This document shows, in pieces, positions 47,288 through 56,373 of a stretch of 64,000 bases of DNA; the first letter of the stretch is position 1; each line of letters opens with the position of its first letter. The notes beneath the pieces were generated by a model, which had not been told where the DNA came from, did no database searches, and was given only the letters and a program-made list of their open reading frames with translations. The DNA is from Acidobacteriaceae bacterium (GTDB lineage Bacteria > Acidobacteriota > Terriglobia > Terriglobales > Acidobacteriaceae): positions 186,001 to 250,000 of the forward strand of contig CAHJWL010000004.1 in NCBI GenBank assembly GCA_903642235.1. The letters are read 5' to 3'. The translations under genes were made by a program, and so were the position numbers.

Positions 47288-48145
47288 ATGACATTCACGG
47301 GAGAGGAAAGCAGTTCAGCAAAGACGATCCTGATCACTGGCGCTTCGAGCGGCATCGGCCGACAGGCAGCCAAGCTGTTTCAGCAAAGAGGCTGGAACGT
47401 GGTCGCCACCATGCGCAAGGTCAGTGAAGGTCAGGAACTTGGCAAGTTGGAGCATACCCTAGTGGTGCCACTGGACGTCACCGATTCGTCTTCCATCGAG
47501 GCCGCAGTCTCGAAGGGCATCGAGCGCTTCGGCGGGATTGACGCCGTCCTGAACAACGCCGGCTTTGGGGCTTATGGTCCGCTTGAAGCCACTTCTCTCG
47601 AAAAGATCAGGCTTCAATTCGACACCAATGTGATCGGACTTTTTGCGGTGACCAAGGCACTGCTAAGTCACTTTCGAAGCCGCCGCAGTGGACTGATCAT
47701 CAACGTTAGTTCGATAGGCGGCAAGATAGGTTTTCCGTTTGGAAGCCTTTACCACGGTTCCAAGTTTGCGGTTGAAGGATTGTCGGAAGCACTGAGCTTT
47801 GAGACAGAGGCCATCGGTGTGCGCGTCAAGCTGATTGAACCCGGAATGGTCAAGACAAGCTTCAATCAAGCAGTGAGTTTCAGCAACGATACTTCTATGA
47901 CGGAGTACCAGGACCTTCTTGGGAAAACGATGAAGGGGTTTGAGAATGCAGCGGCTGGAGCTTCGGAGCCGGAGGCGATTGCGGAGACGATCTTCCGTGC
48001 GGCGACGGACGGTTCAAAACAGCTGCGTTATCCAGCCGGCGAAGATGCGGAGTTCCTCATGAAGAAGCGTGAAGAGGAAGATGACCAGACATTTCTCAGT
48101 GGCATTTACAAGCAATTCGGTCTAAGCAAGGTTCAAGCGAGCTGA
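47288..48145 (+). CDS. Short-chain dehydrogenase/reductase
   Basis: A 285-residue SDR with TGASSGIG at residues 17-24, NNAGFG near 93, Ser in NVSSIG and YHGSK as the Tyr/Lys pair. Oxidoreductases of this type reduce ketones and aldehydes with NADPH. The ATG at 47288 has GGAGGA upstream. The TetR gene on the other strand and the paired operators suggest it is inducible. Confidence 0.92.
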   Translation: MTFTGEESSSAKTILITGASSGIGRQAAKLFQQRGWNVVATMRKVSEGQELGKLEHTLVVPLDVTDSSSIEAAVSKGIERFGGIDAVLNNAGFGAYGPLEATSLEKIRLQFDTNVIGLFAVTKALLSHFRSRRSGLIINVSSIGGKIGFPFGSLYHGSKFAVEGLSEALSFETEAIGVRVKLIEPGMVKTSFNQAVSFSNDTSMTEYQDLLGKTMKGFENAAAGASEPEAIAETIFRAATDGSKQLRYPAGEDAEFLMKKREEEDDQTFLSGIYKQFGLSKVQAS

Positions 48146-48298
48146 CCGTTCGTACCGCAAACGAGCACCTTACTTGGTGACGCACGCTGCTTGCGAGCAA
48201 CCCTTTGGCGAGTCGCTGGCGGAGAGCTTCATCGCTCGGAAAACGCCTTCAGCAAAGCGTCCAAGCGAGTGATAGGCTGCTCCTCGTCAACATAGGCA

Positions 48299-48877
48299 TT
48301 ACTGCTGAAAAAGCAGTAATGCCTTCGCCGCCCGCTTTGCAGAGTTTGTGGAGTTAGTCACGCCCTTGAGGTACCGCTCTGTTTCAGCTCCATCGAGCAG
48401 AACGAGCAGCTGGTCGGCCAGTTCCTCGCGATTCCTTCGGCTCTCGTCGAGCAAGCCTAGTACGTGCTCCCGAAGCGCACGTTTGTAGGAACTGACAAGT
48501 TCATAGACTGCACCGGATGGTTCCCCGTCCTGAAGGCTGGCATGGATGAACGGGCAGCCGCGGTAGCCGTCTTCCTGGCCTTTGCTGTCGAGGTAATCGA
48601 AAATAGCAAGGATCCGCCTTTCCTCAGATCTCCCCGCTTTGTTGATGTGCCGTAGATCGTGCAAGGTCGCTTCTATCAGGTCCTGATACACGGCGAGAAC
48701 CAGGGCTTCTTTGGACTCGAAGTTGTTGTAGAGCGTCATCTTCGCGACGCCGGCGGCATCCGTCACGTCGTTGATGCCGACGTTCGACGCACCGCGACGC
48801 ATGAAAAGGTTCCGAGCAGTCGCCAAGAGCCGGTCACGACCGCTCGCATGCCGAGTTGTAGAAATTCTTTGTTTCAT
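48299..48877 (-). CDS. TetR-family regulator
   Basis: A 192-residue TetR protein: RDRLLATARNLFMRRGASNVGINDVTDAAGVAKMTLYNNFESKEALVLAV (residues 14-63), then a C-terminal domain with a GCPFIHASLQD stretch typical of TetR proteins that sense electrophiles or lipids. It starts at the ATG at 48877, divergent from the NmrA-like gene with a GTAT-N6-ATAC palindrome between. Confidence 0.87.
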   Translation of the reverse strand: MKQRISTTRHASGRDRLLATARNLFMRRGASNVGINDVTDAAGVAKMTLYNNFESKEALVLAVYQDLIEATLHDLRHINKAGRSEERRILAIFDYLDSKGQEDGYRGCPFIHASLQDGEPSGAVYELVSSYKRALREHVLGLLDESRRNREELADQLLVLLDGAETERYLKGVTNSTNSAKRAAKALLLFQQ

Positions 48878-48916
48878 ATTGATTCGAAGAACCCCTCTCC
48901 TGCATCATATAACAAT

Positions 48917-48930
48917 GTATACCGACATAC
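48917..48930. promoter_or_regulatory. TetR operator GTAT-N6-ATAC
   Basis: GTATACCGACATAC, of which 10 of 14 bases are symmetric with the central CG. It lies 40 bases from the TetR start and 88 from the divergent gene. Confidence 0.5.
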
Positions 48931-49017
48931 CTAACATGGCATCGGGTTCGACGTTCTGCAGGCTCAGTGTCGCGACGCATCGACCAGCCTCACACATAAG
49001 TAAGAAGGAGATCCACC

Positions 49018-49641
49018 ATGAAGATCGCACTCATTGGAGCAACCGGCTTTATCGGAAGCGGCATTTTGTTCGAAAGCCTCGACCGTGGTCATGAAGTGAC
49101 CGCCATCAGTACCGATCCTGCCAAGCTTCCTGCCCACGTGAAGCTGACGCCGGTGCAGGGCAATGTCATCGACACCGAGGGGCTAGCCTCGCTGGTCAAA
49201 GATCACGATCTCGTCATCAGCGCCTTCAATCCAGGCAAGGATGAGAGCGGCACAGGGCCTCAGTCGATCATCGACGCAGTTAAGCGGTCGAATGTCGAGC
49301 GGCTCTTGGTCGTTGGAGGCGCAGGTACGCTTGAGGTCGCACCAGGCAAGCGGGTGCTGGACACGCCAGACTTCCCCAGCGAATGGAAAGATGGTGCGCT
49401 TCGCACTGCAGCCTTCCTCGATCTGCTCCGTGCTGAACCGGATATCAATTGGGTTTTCCTTAGCCCAGCGGCCATCATTGCTCCGGGTGAGCGGACCGGC
49501 ACTTATCGCGTTGGGGGAGACCAGCTCATGACGGGAGCCGATGGCCAGAGCAGGATCTCCATCGAAGACTACGCACACGCCATGCTCAACGAAGCTGAGA
49601 AGCCGCAGTTCTCTCGCGCCCGCTTTTCCGTCGCGTACTAA
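49018..49641 (+). CDS. NmrA-like NAD(P)-binding protein
   Basis: A 207-residue atypical SDR with GATGFIG at residues 8-14 in the nucleotide-binding loop, and LVVGGAGTLEVAPG near 98-111. It has the size and wording of YwnB/NmrA-like proteins, which bind NAD(P) and act as redox sensors or reductases. The ATG at 49018 follows AAGGAG. It begins a plus-strand series (MBL hydrolase, DsbA-like, MFS, NTF2-like) with short gaps, probably cotranscribed. Confidence 0.87.
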   Translation: MKIALIGATGFIGSGILFESLDRGHEVTAISTDPAKLPAHVKLTPVQGNVIDTEGLASLVKDHDLVISAFNPGKDESGTGPQSIIDAVKRSNVERLLVVGGAGTLEVAPGKRVLDTPDFPSEWKDGALRTAAFLDLLRAEPDINWVFLSPAAIIAPGERTGTYRVGGDQLMTGADGQSRISIEDYAHAMLNEAEKPQFSRARFSVAY

Positions 49642-49703
49642 GCAGCCTTCGAACTTCATCCGCAAGCCTCCGGCTTACCTATTCGCATCAAGGAGAAATC
49701 AAC

Positions 49704-50495
49704 ATGCGTACCCGCAGATTGGGTTGGGCCGGCGTCGAGATCGAGTGTAACGATCAGACGCTGGTCATCGACTACGTTCAAGACACTTCGCCCATGGCCC
49801 CGCTGCTGCGGGATCCCGACGAGCCTTTCCCGCCAGCATCGCGTCCGAGCGGTACGGCCGTCGCCCTTCTGACCCACTTGCATGCCGACCACGCCGATGC
49901 CGACGCGCTCGCGGTGGCGTTGCGCGCCGGTGCACCGGTCTTCCGGCCAGAAGCAGCAACCGGGAACAGGGATGATGTGGAACTCACCTCCATTGGCGAG
50001 ACGAAGTTCACCCATTATCAGCTCGCGACCGAGATCGTCGGACCGTGGGCAGAGCGGAGTGTCGGTCCTTTCCACATGGTCTCGGCTCCGGCTGTGGACG
50101 GCTTCGGCGACCCGCAGCACAGCTGGATTGTCGAGTGCGATGGCCGCCGGATCATCCATGCTGGAGACACGTTGTTTCACGGCAACTGGTGGCGGATTGC
50201 GCACCGGTTCAAGTCGTTCGATATCGCCTTTCTGCCCATTAATGCGCCGGTGTGCGACTGGCCGCATCTCCAGCCGCCGAGCCCGATCGAGGCCACGCTG
50301 ACGCCGGAAGAAGCGGCTATCGCAGCGAACATCATGCAAGTTAAATCAATCGTGCCTATTCATTACGGCTCACTCGACAAACCAGTTAAGTACGCCGAGA
50401 CACCGCATCCCGTCGAACGCCTCCAGAGTAAGGCGAAGGAGTTCGGCATACGCGTCGACACTCAGGAACCGGGTGCGTGGTTCAGCCTGAAGTAG
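49704..50495 (+). CDS. MBL-fold metallohydrolase (UlaG-like)
   Basis: A 263-residue metallo-beta-lactamase fold protein: THLHADHADAD (residues 54-64) gives the two-metal site, with IHAGDTLFHGNW and PIHYGS as later ligands. This arrangement belongs to the UlaG/YcbL-type hydrolases. The ATG at 49704 has AAGGAG at good spacing. It has no signal peptide, so acts in the cytosol. The substrate is unknown, perhaps a lactone or phosphoester. Confidence 0.87.
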   Translation: MRTRRLGWAGVEIECNDQTLVIDYVQDTSPMAPLLRDPDEPFPPASRPSGTAVALLTHLHADHADADALAVALRAGAPVFRPEAATGNRDDVELTSIGETKFTHYQLATEIVGPWAERSVGPFHMVSAPAVDGFGDPQHSWIVECDGRRIIHAGDTLFHGNWWRIAHRFKSFDIAFLPINAPVCDWPHLQPPSPIEATLTPEEAAIAANIMQVKSIVPIHYGSLDKPVKYAETPHPVERLQSKAKEFGIRVDTQEPGAWFSLK

Positions 50496-50543
50496 TCCAA
50501 CGCCTGATTGTGTCGCAATCCAACACAGTAAAAGAGATCTCCT

Positions 50544-51239
50544 ATGCCTTCCGCAACACTGCATTACATCTACGATCCACTCTGCGGCTGGTGCTACGCC
50601 GCCGCACCCCTGTTAGAAGCTGCAAGCCAGCTCATCCCGATCCGGTTGCATGGCGGCGGCATGATGACAGGCACTCGCCGGCAGAAGATCACCCCGGCAT
50701 GGCGCGACTATGTCCGCCCGCAGGATCAACAGATCGGCAAGGCTACAGGCCAGCACTTTGGCAAAGCCTATCTGGATGGCCTGCTTGAAGATGAATTGGC
50801 TGTTCTCGATTCAGGGCCGCCCACAGCAGCAATCCTTGCAGCAGAAGAGCTCGGTGGAATAGGGCTGGAGATGCTTGCTCAGTTGCATAAAGCTCACTAT
50901 GTCCAGGGCCGGCGGATCGCGGACGAGCAGGTGCTGGTCGAAATAGCGCAAGCCACCGGTTTAAACAGAATGCCGTTCCTGACCTCCTTGCGAGCGATCT
51001 CGACAGCAAGGTTGGAAGCTCACTTCATGGAGAGCCGTAGACTCCTGAGTGCGAGTGGCGGCACTGGTTTCCCAACCTTCCTTCTGGAGCGGGACAGTGT
51101 CTTTCAGCGGCTCAATCACGCCCAGTTTCTAGGGCGACCAGCCGACTGGCGTGAGGCTCTGACAACAAACCTTCCCCTCATCGAGTCTGCGGCAGTCGGA
51201 ACGAGGATCGGGTGTGGCCCGGACGGATGTCTCGTCTAG
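50544..51239 (+). CDS. DsbA/FrnE-like thioredoxin-fold oxidoreductase
   Basis: A 231-residue protein with the redox motif CGWC (Cys14-Cys17) at the start of a thioredoxin fold interrupted by a long helical insert, as in FrnE and 2-hydroxychromene-2-carboxylate isomerase-like proteins. A cis-Pro is in GGTGFPTFLL near residue 178. There is no signal peptide, so unlike periplasmic DsbA it acts in the cytosol. FrnE-type proteins handle disulfides in oxidative stress. Confidence 0.87.
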   Translation: MPSATLHYIYDPLCGWCYAAAPLLEAASQLIPIRLHGGGMMTGTRRQKITPAWRDYVRPQDQQIGKATGQHFGKAYLDGLLEDELAVLDSGPPTAAILAAEELGGIGLEMLAQLHKAHYVQGRRIADEQVLVEIAQATGLNRMPFLTSLRAISTARLEAHFMESRRLLSASGGTGFPTFLLERDSVFQRLNHAQFLGRPADWREALTTNLPLIESAAVGTRIGCGPDGCLV

Positions 51240-51249
51240 GAGTTCTTCG

Positions 51250-52434
51250 ATGACAGATCTGATTGCCACAAAACCAGGGAACAGCGGCATCCGGTCATGG
51301 CTGGCCGTCGCTTCTGTTGCGACGGCGGCCTTTGTCGTGATCACGACGGAGTTTCTGCCCATCGGCCTGCTTGGAACGATCGCTGCGGATGTGCATGTGT
51401 CGGTCGGCACGGCGGGCTTGATGGTAGCCATTCCGGGTATCGTCGCAGCCGTCGCGGCACCGTCGCTCACGCTGCTGACGAACAAGATAGATCGGCGCCT
51501 GCTGCTGATCGGGTTTGCGGCACTTGTCATGCTCTCAAACGTGATCGTGGCACTGTCATCCAGCTTCGCCACGATCCTGGCTGGCCGGGTGCTGCTCGGC
51601 ATTTGCGTCGGCGGATTTTGTACCTTCGCCGTAGCCGTCGGCCGAAGACTTGTTCCGGAAGCGCAGGGAAGCCGCGCAACGGCAATCATCCTGGCTGGAG
51701 TCTCGATAGGAACGGTGGTTGGCCTTCCTATCGGCACGGCCCTAGGAGCGCTGGCAGGCTGGAGATTTGCCTTCGGCTGTGTCGCCGGGTTTGCAGGTCT
51801 GACCGTCCTCAGCCAAGCCCTGCTCCTCTCTAGCCTGCCGAATCGCGACGTTACCACCTTCGGCCTGCTGGCGGGTTTGTTCAAGATCCCAGCCATGCGG
51901 GTAGGCTTTCTCGCTTCAGCCCTGACTGCGGCCGGACACTTCGCCGCTTACACGTACCTACAGCCGTACCTGTCCCGCATCGTCCATCTCACGCCGTCAG
52001 GCGTCACCTGGACTCTTGCAGCGTACGGTTCAGCCGGCATCGTCGGCACGTTTGCCAGCGAACGAGCAGCAAACCGCTCGCTTCGCTGGACCTTCTTCGT
52101 CGTCTCGCTTTTCCTGGGTCTGGCTATCCTGACGGCTGCCGCATTCAGCGCGGACCGCATCGGCTCCATAGCCGCAGTTGTGACCTGGGGCGCGGCCTTC
52201 GGAGCGGTCCCGGTGTGTACCCAGATCTGGACCTACCGGTCGGCTCCGGAGCGGTTTGAGCCCGCATCGGCCATGGGCATCACCGTGTTCCAGATCGCGC
52301 TTGCCGCTGGCTCGTTCGGCGGCGGCGTTGTCGTCGACTATGCCGGCCTCTTGCCGGCCTTTCTCCTTGGCGGAGCTCTCGCGCTAGCCTGCGGGCTTCT
52401 CCTCCTGCTGGCTCGAGCCCCGTCCGGAGAGTGA
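51250..52434 (+). CDS. MFS transporter (DHA1-type)
   Basis: A 394-residue, twelve-helix MFS protein. TTEFLPIGLLGTIAADVHVSVGTAGLMVAIPG is the first helix pair of the AraJ/SotB/YdhP-type sugar or drug exporters; the motif A loop is shifted as usual in that group (LTNKIDRRLLLIG). The frame is open from 51214, but the ATG at 51250 with AGGAG upstream is the start. It follows the DsbA-like gene by 10 bases, so is likely in the same transcript. Confidence 0.9.
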   Translation: MTDLIATKPGNSGIRSWLAVASVATAAFVVITTEFLPIGLLGTIAADVHVSVGTAGLMVAIPGIVAAVAAPSLTLLTNKIDRRLLLIGFAALVMLSNVIVALSSSFATILAGRVLLGICVGGFCTFAVAVGRRLVPEAQGSRATAIILAGVSIGTVVGLPIGTALGALAGWRFAFGCVAGFAGLTVLSQALLLSSLPNRDVTTFGLLAGLFKIPAMRVGFLASALTAAGHFAAYTYLQPYLSRIVHLTPSGVTWTLAAYGSAGIVGTFASERAANRSLRWTFFVVSLFLGLAILTAAAFSADRIGSIAAVVTWGAAFGAVPVCTQIWTYRSAPERFEPASAMGITVFQIALAAGSFGGGVVVDYAGLLPAFLLGGALALACGLLLLLARAPSGE

Positions 52435-52549
52435 CAGGCATGACTTTGCCGCTTCGTGCCAATAGCTCTGAAGCGCGGCTCTAACCTTCCCCAAGATCAA
52501 CTGTCGGCAGATGTTGCCGATGTCAGCTGATCAGATAAGGACATCTTCT

Positions 52550-52960
52550 ATGAGCACCACCATTGTCCCGCCTTTCGATGATCCTCAAACCGCAGCTAGA
52601 AAAGTACAGATGGCAGAAGACCTCTGGAACACACGTGATCCCGAGCGCGTCGCCGCCGCATACACCGAAGATACGCAGTGGCGGAACCGGACGGAGTTCC
52701 TGAAGGGTCGCAGCGAAATCACAGACTTCCTGCGTCGCAAGTGGACGCACGAATTGGACTACAAACTCAAAAAAGAACTTTGGGGCTTCCGGGCGAATCG
52801 TATGGCGGTCAAGTTTCAGTATGAGTGGCACGACAGCAAGGGCCAGTGGTACCGCTCCTACGGCAACGAGCTTTGGGAATTCGCGCCGTCCGGCCTCATG
52901 CAGCGGCGTGAAGCAAGCATCAAGGATCTGGCCATCAGCGAGGCGGAGCGTTGCTTGTGA
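52550..52960 (+). CDS. NTF2/SnoaL-like DUF1348 protein
   Basis: A 136-residue NTF2-fold protein; the sequence [42 protein letters not shown] is the hallmark of DUF1348 (W-N-x-R-D-x-x-x-V-A-x-A-Y-T-x-D-x-x-W-R-N-R). The ATG at 52550 has AAGGA upstream. The role is unknown. It ends the plus-strand series that begins with the NmrA-like gene. Confidence 0.9.
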   Translation: MSTTIVPPFDDPQTAARKVQMAEDLWNTRDPERVAAAYTEDTQWRNRTEFLKGRSEITDFLRRKWTHELDYKLKKELWGFRANRMAVKFQYEWHDSKGQWYRSYGNELWEFAPSGLMQRREASIKDLAISEAERCL

Positions 52961-53059
52961 ACGCCCTCCACATACAAGCCGCGTTCTGCCAATTCCAAAC
53001 GGAGAGAGTGGCAAAGCGCAAGTTCTCTCCACTCCGAACGGTTTACCACCTGCGTCATG

Positions 53060-53310
53060 GCAATCTCTGGCTGGAGCCATTCCCAGCCAGGCTTTCTCCA
53101 GGCAAGACCCAGCTCTTAAGCCGTCTACGGCAACCGCCGCGACAATGGCCTCACGATTCACGAGATGTGAGTACAGAACTGGCCGGTAGAAGTTCCGTCT
53201 GCGAGCCGGCGAACGCTGACGCTCGGCCAGTCCTCTGCTTCTGCTACCTGTCGAGCCGCGGTGACGATCTGGGCCGGCGGGCTGCCCTGTCGCGCACCCT
53301 ACATTCCTTG
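53060..53310 (-). pseudogene. Decayed TetR gene, paralogue of the TetR at 28953-29585
   Basis: On the minus strand from about 53280, PAQIVTAARQVAEAEDWPSVSVRRLADG is the start of a TetR domain and parallels RSQIVRAARRIAEAEGWPSVTVRRLADE of the intact paralogue. A stop is reached after THIS; in the next frame the sense resumes as RPVLYSHLVNREAIVAAVAVDGLRA, matching QPVLYSHFANREAILTAVAVEGFQE. One frameshift within the recognition helix therefore kills it; the ligand domain is missing too. Confidence 0.75.
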
Positions 53311-53387
53311 ATGAGCCGGTTCGCCAATATGAGAGCTCGAGAACATCGCTAAATCTATGCATCAAAACAATAGCAATCGGATCTTTA

Positions 53388-53400
53388 CTAGCGTTGCTAG
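53388..53400. promoter_or_regulatory. CTAGCGTTGCTAG operator upstream of the DUF4267 gene
   Basis: A perfect 5-base inverted repeat around GTT. It is the same box, within one base, as the two sites upstream of the TetR gene at 28953-29585. It lies 23 bases before the DUF4267 start. Confidence 0.65.
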
Positions 53401-53423
53401 ACTGTAGATAAGAGGTACTTGCC

Positions 53424-53804
53424 ATGCATTCCACTCTTCCACTCTCCCTGTCCGTTCTGGTCTCTCTCGGGATCGTCGCGATCGGTCTCCTCTACATCGC
53501 AGTTCCGAAGAAAATCTTGGCAGGCTTTGGGCTCAAGCCGCCTGCCCTCGATGTGGACACCTTGGCCTGGCTCCGCCTCAAAGGCATACGAGACGTTGTG
53601 TCCGGGGTTGCCGTGCTGACCCTGATGCTCACCACGAACGGTCGGACAGTAGGCATCATTCTTCTGGTCCTTGCCCTGATTCCATTTGGCGATATGTCGA
53701 ATGTTCTGGCTTCGGGAGGCTCGCGAGCGACCGCTTTTTCCGTCCACGGCCTTACCTGTGCGGTGATGGTTCTTACCGGGCTCCTCCTCGTCCATGTGCT
53801 CTGA
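53424..53804 (+). CDS. Small membrane protein (DUF4267-like)
   Basis: A 126-residue protein with four hydrophobic segments (near residues 5-26, 56-70, 75-92, 105-124) and the family-like stretch WLRLKGIRDVVSGVAVL. DUF4267 proteins are common single-gene targets of TetR regulators. The ATG at 53424 has GAGG upstream. Its own TetR gene, in the opposite direction, is broken, but the operator remains. Confidence 0.8.
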   Translation: MHSTLPLSLSVLVSLGIVAIGLLYIAVPKKILAGFGLKPPALDVDTLAWLRLKGIRDVVSGVAVLTLMLTTNGRTVGIILLVLALIPFGDMSNVLASGGSRATAFSVHGLTCAVMVLTGLLLVHVL

Positions 53805-53841
53805 AGCACTCGGCCCTCACGTCTGCAGCTAATTCAAACAG

Positions 53842-54056
53842 GTGTGGAGACTCACGCCTTCTTCTCGCCGCCCACGACACCACAGAACGTCGTTGCGCTC
53901 ATCAGCTTTGGTGAGGATGTAGACCCAAAAGCCGTGACACAGCAGTACATGGAAAGTGACGCGTTGAAGGCAGACATGACTGGATTCGATGTGTCGCAGG
54001 TGGGAGAGCGTCGAACCATTCTCCTCATTCCGGGTCATGGTTCACCTCTGAGCTGA
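53842..54056 (+). pseudogene. Possible fragment of a small alpha/beta protein
   Basis: A plus-strand frame of about 70 codons reads SPPTTPQNVVALISFGEDVDPKAVTQQYMESDALKADMTGFDVSQVG, which has a strand-helix rhythm like the end of a dimeric alpha-beta (ABM-like) protein. It lacks a good start; only GTG codons are available, without a ribosome-binding site. It could be a truncated 3' end of a larger gene. I do not recognise the family. Confidence 0.3.
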
Positions 54057-54140
54057 GCTCATTTCACAGGATGAACGATGCTGGAGCGAAACATTTCACC
54101 TCTGCAGATCAACATTGTTTGAGCAATCGAGGACCTTTAT

Positions 54141-54575
54141 ATGCACCTGTTCCATGTCGCTGCTTTGTTTATCGTGCTCTCCATGGTAGGTGTCGAGTTT
54201 TCTGTGTCGGCGTTTGTGAATCCGATCGCATGGCAGCTTGATCCTGACGCGCAGTTGAGACTACTGAGTCCCTTAGCTGCGGTGCTTGGAAAAATCATGC
54301 CGATCTGGTACGCGGCCGGGTTGGTGATGCTGGGGGCGGAGACATGGCTGGATCGGTACTCGCCAGACTTCACGATCCTGCTGGCAGCAAGCAGCATCTG
54401 GTTTCTCACAATCCTTGCCACACTGCTCTTTCTGGTGCCTTTGAATAATCAGGTAATCAAGGGCACCGCTGGATGGCAGAAAGCTCATCGGACTTGGGAT
54501 AGAAGACATCGCTTGAGGATCATCGCTCTCGCTGTGGCGGCGACCCTGGTGACGTCTGCTGTAGTTCGCTTCTGA
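54141..54575 (+). CDS. Small membrane protein (DUF1772-like)
   Basis: A 144-residue protein with four hydrophobic segments and the pattern EFSVSAFVNPIAWQL in the first loop and PLNNQV in the third, as in DUF1772 proteins. The ATG at 54141 has AGGA upstream. Small membrane proteins of this family are often next to TetR regulators and DUF4267 genes. The role is unknown. Confidence 0.8.
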   Translation: MHLFHVAALFIVLSMVGVEFSVSAFVNPIAWQLDPDAQLRLLSPLAAVLGKIMPIWYAAGLVMLGAETWLDRYSPDFTILLAASSIWFLTILATLLFLVPLNNQVIKGTAGWQKAHRTWDRRHRLRIIALAVAATLVTSAVVRF

Positions 54576-54599
54576 TTGACTTCGGGACGAAACAACTTC

Positions 54600-54694
54600 G
54601 CGCGAATGCGGTGCCGGAACCAGTGATGCGGCACTGACGCTTCGCCACGTCCATGTTGCGAGCTTTGCCGATGAACGTCTTATCGGCTTCAACT
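54600..54694 (-). pseudogene. Fragment of an IS1595-type (ISXO2-like) transposase
   Basis: The minus strand reads VEADKTFIGKARNMDVAKRQCRITGSGTA from about 54693. This matches the start of the DDE domain of ISXO2-like transposases, where V-E-x-D-E-T-(F/Y)-(I/V)-G-G-(K/R) contains the first catalytic Asp. The rest of the gene is missing in all frames, and no terminal inverted repeats are visible. Confidence 0.5.
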
Positions 54695-55323
54695 AGGTCT
54701 TGGGCGGCACAATGGCATCTTGGCGGACTTGGCCAGTCGGAACTTGACTGTCGTTTTGATCCAATCTTGATTGCCTCGCCTAATGCGGATTACAACCATC
54801 CGGGCTGCGCGTTGCGCTTTCACTAGCTTTCCAAGCCCCGGGTTGTGAACTCGCCGTTCTTTCTGGTTGGGTGTTCGTGGTTCCGATCAGCAGGTCAAAG
54901 AAGCCACAATCTGCTTGGGAGGCGCTTTCATCTGCTCGGCCACGAAGCGATCAGCTGAGTCTCGGTCATCTTCTGGACAGGCGCCTTCGCACTGGGCCAG
55001 AGCCTTGGTAGGCTCGGATCTCTCGCTGAAACAGTCACTTTTATTATCACTACCTTCTGCAAGGTGAACATAACCGAATCAGACAAGAACTTGGGCGATC
55101 GACTCTTATGGTTGTAGATCGGCTTGCAATGCGCAACGGTTGCGGGTTCTCAAACGCCTTACCATTAAGCTCAACTTCTGGATCACTCCACCTTCGCAGA
55201 CAAGCGACAGTCCTACTTGGCATCTACACAACAGATCGCTGGCGTGTCCCTTCGCTGCTGCGTGGCAAAATAGAGAAAGTGTCGAGAAGCTCACAGTTCG
55301 TTGCTGGAGATCGCCGGGCTTCA
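54695..55323. other. Intergenic stretch with no intact gene
   Basis: About 630 bases between the transposase fragment and the LacI-type gene. The frame of the LacI gene is open back to 55108, but that part has no DNA-binding-protein character. Nothing else is recognised. Confidence 0.4.
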
Positions 55324-56373
55324 ATGCAGGTCACCAAGAAACCGCGTATTCAGGATGTGGCTCTCAGGTCGGGTGTCTCTTTAGGCACCGTCTCTGCAGT
55401 GCTGAATGGCAATGGACGCGTGAGCGAAGCTACGCGTGAGCACGTTCGCTCAGCCATTCGGGAACTCAACTATCGCCCGGATCTTTATGCCAGCAATCTG
55501 GCTCGTCGGCAGAGTCAACTACTTGGAGTCGTGATCTCCAACCTGCAAAATGCCTTCTTTGCTGAAACCGCCCAAGCTATCGAGGAAGAAGCTGAACGGC
55601 ACGGTTATCAGATATCTCTGATGGCAACAAACTTTTCGCCTGAGCGGCAGAGAGCCGCCGTAAAACAGCTACTTGGAGCGCGCATCGCCGGGATTGCCGT
55701 CATCACTTCTGAGCACGATGAGGAAGCTCGGCACTTGGTGGATGAAAGTGGCACGCGGGCTGTCTTCTTAGACTCAGGGAAACCCACGCATGAAACCTCG
55801 ATCATTCGTGTTGATTCTCGTGGAGGCATGCGGGCCGCAGTTGAGCATCTGCTACAACTGGGCCATCGTAACCTGCTCTATGTTCGAAACTCCCAAAAGA
55901 CGATAAAGCAGGGCCTCCTGTCACACCAGCTGCGTGATCAGGGTTTTTCTTCTGCTGTTCGTGCCTGCAGGACCTCTGGCCTTAACACTGCAATCGTTGA
56001 CATTGCGGGACCTGGCGCTGACGCCGGCGAACAAGCTATCAGGTCGGTCATCGATATAAAACGATTTACGGCCGTGATTGCTGTGACAGACACCGTTGCA
56101 ATGGGTGTCTACCGTGGTCTGCGAGCGCGTGGCATGCGGATACCTCAGGACGTTTCAGTAGTTGGTTTTGACAACACCTATTTCGCACGCTTTCTGGACC
56201 CGCCTCTGACCACTGTTAATGTTCCTCGCTCGGAGCTCAGTCGTTTGTCTGTTACGACGCTTCTTGGTCTGGAGCCAAATCGTTTACTACACTTGCCAAC
56301 TTCATTGGTGATTCGCGAATCAACAGCGGTACCAAAGGCAGGGGCTATCAGCGGAAACAGGCTTGCCCGGTGA
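55324..56373 (+). CDS. LacI-family transcriptional regulator
   Basis: A 349-residue LacI/GalR protein. The helix-turn-helix and hinge helix are PRIQDVALRSGVSLGTVSAVLNGNGRVSEATREHVRSAIRELNYRPDLYASNLAR (residues 7-62); the periplasmic-binding-like ligand domain follows, with GVVISNLQNAFFAE, AVTDTVAMGVYRGLRARG and VVGFDN. The frame is open from 55108, but the ATG at 55324 is the proper start, although its ribosome-binding site is weak. It is near a receptor-TPR operon and a GH127 gene that share LacI-type operators, so it probably responds to a sugar from a pectin-like or arabinan-like polymer. Confidence 0.9.
   Translation: MQVTKKPRIQDVALRSGVSLGTVSAVLNGNGRVSEATREHVRSAIRELNYRPDLYASNLARRQSQLLGVVISNLQNAFFAETAQAIEEEAERHGYQISLMATNFSPERQRAAVKQLLGARIAGIAVITSEHDEEARHLVDESGTRAVFLDSGKPTHETSIIRVDSRGGMRAAVEHLLQLGHRNLLYVRNSQKTIKQGLLSHQLRDQGFSSAVRACRTSGLNTAIVDIAGPGADAGEQAIRSVIDIKRFTAVIAVTDTVAMGVYRGLRARGMRIPQDVSVVGFDNTYFARFLDPPLTTVNVPRSELSRLSVTTLLGLEPNRLLHLPTSLVIRESTAVPKAGAISGNRLAR

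Noticed and set aside
52523..53434. A 303-codon minus-strand frame overlapping the DUF1348 gene
   Set aside because: Only the part from about 53310 to 53060 has meaning, as a decayed TetR; the rest is antisense to a well-supported gene.
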